From Chloromonas sp. AAM2 (Eukaryota; Chlorophyta; Chlorophyceae; Chlamydomonadales; Chlamydomonadaceae), in NCBI GenBank assembly GCA_004335635.1, contig QAXH01003256.1:1-23035 (forward strand): a DNA stretch of 23,035 nucleotides, in the 5' to 3' direction. The notes beneath the pieces are model-generated. The model made no database searches, had not been told where the DNA came from, and saw only the letters and a list, made by a program, of their open reading frames with translations. A program made the translations under genes and the position numbers. Shown here one piece after another: positions 17,911-23,035 of this stretch (position 1 is the first letter of the stretch; each line of letters starts with the position of its first letter).

Positions 17911-20900
17911 TCAAGCCCGTTGCGTTTTGGTGATGCCGTAATTGCCGTGAGTATCTTTGCAATTTAGTAGTGTTTCACGGTCCGGCAACGTCACCCGGTT
18001 TCTGCTCATGATCAATTGCGCTCCTGGCTGTGCCACGGAGCTACCATCCAATGGTACTGATGGTGAGGATGTGTGCCCAGTGGGTGCGTCGTCCTGTGAA
18101 GCTGCAGAATCCGGACGGGCGCTAGGTGAGGATGGGTCTTGCTGCTCAAAACGCGGCGAGCCACCGCAAACCACCCTTTTCCAACTGTTAATCGTTTTTA
18201 GTCGCCTTGACCACGGACTCTGAAGCGAGGTGGAGTCGGCACGCAAAGAGCCCGACGGTCTGCTTGAATCTGGACGCTCTGAATCCGGCCGACCGGAATG
18301 TGGCCGTGATGAGCCCTGCCGACCTGAATCGGGACGGCCGGAGTCCGGCCACGACGGGCCTTGACGACCTGAATAGCGAGCGGAATCAGGTCGGGACGAG
18401 CCTGGCTGGGCCGAATTTGGCCTTGTAGATCGACTAAAACTCGCTGTGTCGAAGTGACGGAATTCACCCGCTGCAATGGCAGCGGCAGTCTCTTGCACCT
18501 GCGTTCGGCAAGGTTGCAAGGATCAATGGATTAACTGGCATGGCAGGGTCAAGCAACTGCGGAAGGCCTTGGCCTTGGAAAAAGATGCACCATGCAAACG
18601 CTAGCCTAGCTTGTAACATTTTTCCCTGCAAACACAAGAGGTTAACCTTCTCAAATGAGCCGTGCGAATGTCAGCCAAGATGCTGCAAACGCTTCTGCAA
18701 ACCAAGACAAGTGGTGAATGCACAGGAGCGCCGCTCAAGAACTTGCCTGTCGAATGAAATCTTCGGCATCGTCATCTTCGTTCAAGCTCGGTTCCTGGTC
18801 TGAGCAGCTGATTGCCTCCCATCCCTCCTCATTATCATCCTCAGACTGTAGATTCGCCGGCACGTCCACGACGCGCCTTGCTTGCATGCGCTTGGCAGGT
18901 TGCTGCTGCCGATAATTCTTGTTTCGCACGTTAGCGTTCATCGTGAGAAGATCCAGATTGACTGTGGCCCGGTTTGAATACAGACTGACGCCGCTGAGGG
19001 GCTGGATGTCAGAGTTTGGCACGGCACCAGACGTTCCAGGGCTGGTTGAAGGATAACTGGTTGAAGGTCCGTTAAGGGGGTAGTGCTGCTCTGGCTGATC
19101 ACCGCCTGCGTGCAAGGCAGTTTATCGCAGACTCACAGTGAACACACAAGGACAGAAAAAACCTTGATCAAAATGCAACGAGCAGGACACCGATGTGAGC
19201 ATAAAGACATGGGGCAATGACGCATGGCAAAAGCCGATCTCAACGCACGAAATCATGGCTACTAGAACAAACTACATGGCACGCCCTTGTCTGCACAAGC
19301 CTAATAGGATTAAACGCCTAATACACCCAAACGCACCTGCGGCGATCAATGCGCGTGCGATCTCGATGGCACCATGCATCGCTCCGACAGACGCAGTAGA
19401 GTACCGTTGTTCCTGCTCATCAACCCAGCCGACGGATACTGGGCTTGCAGCGCCTTCCGTGCGAGGAGAAATGCCGAGCGGCGACCGCGGTAACGGCCTA
19501 CGTGCGTCTCGTGCGTCAGCGGGGGCACTGCGAGGTCGCACAACGGTGAAGATAGCGTCCATGAGCCATTTCACGATGCCGGCCCTTGAGGCAGTGTTTG
19601 GCCGCACACGTGTTTCGTCTGAGCAGTGACGCTGCTCCATCGACAATGGCGGTGCTCCTGGTGGTGACGGCCTGCCCTCTGCCCATGTAGACTTTCTAGC
19701 AGGTCCTTCTTGCATGGTGGTCGCGGCTGCTTGGTTGCTCACCAAGCCGTCGTTCACATCCTGAGGCGAGCCCGGCATGTTTGAAGACGGATCTGCGGCA
19801 TCTTCAAGCCATGCATGGTGCTGCTGCAACGGACTTGCACTGTTTGGTGGACGCAAGTCTTTGCTCGCTTGAGATGCCGAGTTCGGAGGCAGCACGGCTG
19901 GTGCAACACGGCCTGAGCTGCTTATCGTCCGCCTGAATGCGCGTAGGCCGCGCATTGCCATGCTTTCAGGCTGCATACCACCAGTGCTGATGCACCTGGC
20001 CGTGTTTGCCATGGCTGAGCCTTGCAAAAATCCTATACTGCCCGTTGAGCTTAACATGCTGTGACGTCCCTGCACCTGTGTTGCTGTTGCTATAGTGGGT
20101 TGCAGCGGCAACAGCACCGAACCGTTGTCTGACTGCACCACCGATGAATGGCTTGCAATGTGGTCATGGCTTTCACCAGCGTCTAGCTTGATTACAGGTG
20201 CATACGAGTCGGCTGCGTGTCTGTCACCTGCGCTGCGAGGCGATGTTCGTTCCCATGCGCGAATTGTATGGGCTGAAGCTGGGCGGGGCGTTTTGCCAGG
20301 GCAAGTCAGGGCGCGGCTGCCGTTTGACAAGTGCGACATGCGAACGGATGACATCAAGGGCCGGAACGTCCCCAATGGTGCTCCGGCAGCCGGCAGGACT
20401 GGCCGGTCTTTCGTGGAGTTGCCTGGTGAGAGGTTCTGCGTGCTGGACCGAGATGCCACCCTCTGTGGGGCATCCTCATCTCCTGCAAGCACCAGCTCTT
20501 CAACTTCTGTACTCGCGAGCGAGTCGAATTCCGGCCCTCCATCCACTGTGCCACAAAGCGAAGGACGCAATGAGCTTGAACCATGAGCAAGCGAGTGGCG
20601 AAAGCTCATGGCAGGCTGTCCTGACGCTGATCCAGAACCCACGCCCAAGCGCAAGAGCATGGCACGATTGCTGGTGCTGTGGGCTCTTGTAGGACTGGCA
20701 CCAACTGCATGCCAGCCTGGCGAGCCTGCAATGCCGGGAGCTTCCACAGTCACGTCACTGCTGCAGCCTGTGCTGGGCCCACTGGCTCCGCTACGCTCGT
20801 GCACCGTTTCAAGGTTGGACGCATCCATGCTGTGTCCCAGTGGCTCGTCCAAGGTTTGCCCTTGTGCTGAAGGTGCTCCTGCTGCCCCATCCTGGGTTTC

Positions 20901-23035
20901 ATGAGCTTGTGACGGCGAGAGGGAGTGACGGGAGTATATGTCCAAAAGTGATGTGTGACCTCGTTTCCGCCTTTGCCTCACGACAAAGAAGCCCAGCCCC
21001 ACCAATGTCAAGGCTGCTGTGCCAGCAACGACCCCAAAGATAGCGACAGGCGGGAATTTGGTGCCGCCTGAGGTGCCAATCACATTAGGTGTGCCATCGG
21101 CTGACGGGGTGCTGGCAGGCATAGAACTGACAGGATTGCAGCCAGAAACCGTCACTCCTGAGCCCAGTGCTTGAGCAGCACTGGCAGCCCAGCTTGAACA
21201 AGTGTTGCCACCTGTCATGGCGCTTGCTTGCTGGACAGCAGTTGCGTCTGTGACCACGGCCCGCACCTGCATGCATGTCAGAAACACAAGACAAATGGCA
21301 CACTGGCTGGTCACCCCGTTTTGGACAGCGGGAGACGCCTGTGTGCTGCTTGCTGAGGCTTGATGCAAACGTGCGCAGCTAACATCTGCAAACCGTATTC
21401 ACAAAAGCCACTGGCGAGATAGCCGAGTTAAAGCAGGTACGAGACGCGACTTGGGTACAGATCATCAGAAGCGGTCAGCGACGTTCAACCACTTCCCAGC
21501 ACTCACCACGGACGTACTGGACACGGTCAGCCCGCCCAATGGAAGACATGACGCACTGACAAGCTCCTGTGCTTGACTGCGAACAAGAAAGTAGCATACA
21601 TCAGGTCAGGTTTCAACCGCGATCCCAATCGCTAATCCAAATCGCGGCCACGTTGGACCCTATGGCATGCCTACAATCCTGTGGTGCTGGACCCATGGAC
21701 CATCGCAGCTGCACAGCTGTTGTAAGCCAAAAGAACAATGCGAGGAAGTGCTGGCCTGTTGGACTTGATCTACCAGGGTTTTACCGACCACGACCTTCAC
21801 AGCATGGCATAGCACCACTACGAGAACCAGGTATGCACGCTGGCGAGATTTCACGGTGAGCCCGCCCATAACCGCGATCGTCTGCCCGTGGGTGCCCGTG
21901 TCTGCCCGTGTCTGCTGCATACAGGAAGGTTAGCTTAAGCCGCGATCGTCGTGGCAACCCCAGAAGGCAGATATGCCGGCAGAACTGATGTTATTGGTAG
22001 TAGGCATTTGGTACTTACGTGGTCAGCCCTGACGTAATGGCACTTGACGAGGCCGTGGGTGCTGTTGTGGCTGATATCGCCCAGATGGCAGCTGTTGCGC
22101 AGGAGCTCGATGCAACCACAGCAGTCGCCAGCAACCGATCGTTTCGCGCTGAAGTTTCCGGCTGCTGCCGCATGAGCAATCTTCTGGACGATGGCAACGT
22201 GCAGGCAATTGTTACGTTCTTCAACGGGACGTCCAGATACGACGCGACTCTTGCAACCACACCCGCGATCGCAGCAGGGCTGCAAGGGTCAGTAGTATCA
22301 TCGCCTTCTACTGCCTCGTCAGCCAGCACGCGAGCTACGGCAACACTCTCCGCGGCCGCATTGGTTGGGCCATGTCGGCTGCCAGTATGAGTATGGGTTG
22401 ACCAATGCTGGGAAGCGTGGGACGACTGTTCTGGCAGGAGCAGCTGATTGCCTATGTTTTGCAGCGCCCTGCGTGCAGATACAGCCTGAATGGCTGCCTC
22501 CGGCATCCCAACTGCCATCTCGTACAAAGAATGGTCCAGCTGCAACTCCACACCTGCAGCAGTCACAGACCAAACCACGTGACTCGTATGCATCCTTGCA
22601 GCACCAGAGCCTAGGCTGTAGTTCTCTTTATTCGAGTCCAGCAACACGAAGACAAAAGGAGCCATGCTGCAATGATCTCCACGCCAGGCCAGTCACGGAT
22701 CGAACAGCGTGTTGCTCGTGCACTGCCGCTGTTGCAAACATGTGAGCTGTCTAGCACAGCAAAAGATGATCAAATCTATGAGATTAAGCCGAACATTGCC
22801 AAGAGTGGCCCACTGGTGGTCTGAGCAAGAGGATGTCCCGCAGGAATTGTGACAGACTGGCTGCATGCATCATCATTTCACCCACCTGGGATTTGTGGCA
22901 AAGTATCCAGGCCTGTACCAGAAGGTACTGTAGCTACAAACAAGATCTGCAATGTTGGGGCTGGCGGTGGGGAAGGGGGTGGGGATGGCGACGGTGGTTG
23001 GGAACTTGGGGGTTGAGGTGGTGTGGACAGAGGTG
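17911..23035 (-). CDS. Large single-pass membrane protein, volvocine-type ectodomain and Ser-rich tail (5' partial)
   Basis: Proposed minus-strand exons: >23035-22886, 22820 (or ATG 22665)-22019, 21576-21507, 21266-19337, 19105-18747 and 18498-17911 (stop). From the 22665 Met this is 1,197 aa, and all junction phases agree from there. The partial first exon encodes Pro/Ser repeats (SQPPSPSPPPSPPPAPTLQI), like hydroxyproline-rich volvocine wall proteins. The second carries CSPAAIAGVVARVASYLDVP and NVTIACTLPSSRRLLM, a pattern I associate with green-algal extracellular proteins. A hydrophobic helix (AIFGVVAGTAALTLVGLGFF, about residues 314-333) followed by RQRRKR indicates type I topology. The tail of more than 850 residues is Ser/Pro/Ala-rich, with an acidic patch (NEDDDAEDF) and RPDS repeats. 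No kinase or other enzyme domain is visible. The intron 18746-18499 needs a GC donor. The 5' end is unresolved, with an in-frame TGA at 22695-22693. The function is unknown; a wall-associated adhesion or sensor role is only a guess. Confidence 0.72.
18232..18429 (-). repeat. Degenerate 15-bp / five-residue RPDS repeats in the last coding exon
   Basis: Roughly 13 five-residue units of the form (G/S/E)RPDS lie near the C-terminus of the membrane protein, with variants RPHS, RPNS, WPDS and RQGS. At DNA level a 15-bp period with GAATC..GGACGGCC-type cores is visible. The segment is basic/acidic and Ser-rich, so likely disordered. Confidence 0.85.
21577..22018 (-). other. Intron of the membrane-protein gene with an exon-like echo
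   Basis: This 442-bp intron has donor GTAAGT at 22018-22013. It carries TGCCCGTG-type tandem sequence (about 21884-21913) and a 17-18 bp near copy of the core of the next exon at 21852-21869. A third possible exon here (acceptor near 21920) cannot be excluded. Confidence 0.5.

Noticed and set aside
19195..20904. Several + strand open frames of 60-164 codons
   Set aside because: They are antisense shadows of the 1,930-bp membrane-protein exon, with no splice or family support.
21267..21368. Extension of the transmembrane exon up to the Met at 21368
   Set aside because: The phase-0 acceptor at 21267-21268 joins the 70-bp upstream exon cleanly. The extra residues upstream look like intron read-through.
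21410..21520. tRNA-like A-box (TAGCCGAGTTAA) followed by GTTCAACC
   Set aside because: No cloverleaf with a pairing acceptor stem and T arm could be built. The spacing is poor, and it overlaps an intron-exon boundary on the other strand.
22019..22390. + strand 123-codon frame resembling an Ala/Val-rich protein
   Set aside because: It is antisense to the ectodomain exon, whose minus-strand reading has phase-matched splice sites and wall-protein-like motifs.
22693..22695. TGA as selenocysteine
   Set aside because: No SECIS-like element was identified and the gene is not a known selenoprotein type. A modelling or allele problem is more likely.

Overview
This window is nuclear DNA from a eukaryote, most likely a chlorophycean green alga of the Chlamydomonadales/volvocine type. 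The evidence is many short GT-AG introns with strict phase continuity, Ala/Gln/Ser-rich proteins, a Pro/Ser-rich (hydroxyproline-type) extracellular segment, TGTAA poly(A)-like signals, and introns packed with (CA)n, (ATT)n, (GAT)n and minisatellites. Nothing here looks bacterial, and most long open frames are repeat or antisense shadows. All gene models were rebuilt by hand from splice sites, reading phase and family motifs. No RNA evidence was available.

Layout. (1) 34-1476, + strand: the last two exons of an unrecognised gene. Its 1.07 kb final intron holds, in antisense, a decayed F-box/ankyrin fragment. (2) 2650-3672, - strand: a complete 4-exon ISCA1-type A-type iron-sulphur assembly protein (130 aa, three conserved Cys), with one GC-AG intron. 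(3) 3673-4061: a short intergenic stretch between divergent start codons, a candidate bidirectional promoter. (4) 4062-15107, + strand: a 17-exon, 731-aa coiled-coil protein whose C-terminus matches the TMF / golgin-candidate-5 family. Its introns hold most of the repeats. (5) 15108-17910: convergent intergenic DNA with dispersed repeat pieces and no convincing gene. (6) 17911 to beyond 23035, - strand: most of a large single-pass membrane protein. It has a Pro-rich, volvocine-wall-like ectodomain, one transmembrane helix and a very long Ser-rich tail ending in degenerate RPDS repeats. This protein is the least familiar item here and the best candidate for something undescribed.

The genes share no pathway: Fe-S assembly in mitochondria, Golgi tethering and a surface protein. 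The unusual signals are structural. Decayed copies of exon edges, splice sites included, sit in introns next to TMF exons 4, 7 and 13, and possibly beside a short exon of the membrane-protein gene. Two GC-AG introns were inferred from phase. A (CA)n tract forms one 3' splice site. A 25-bp minisatellite is open in all six frames. Two short dispersed repeat families recur across introns and intergenic DNA.
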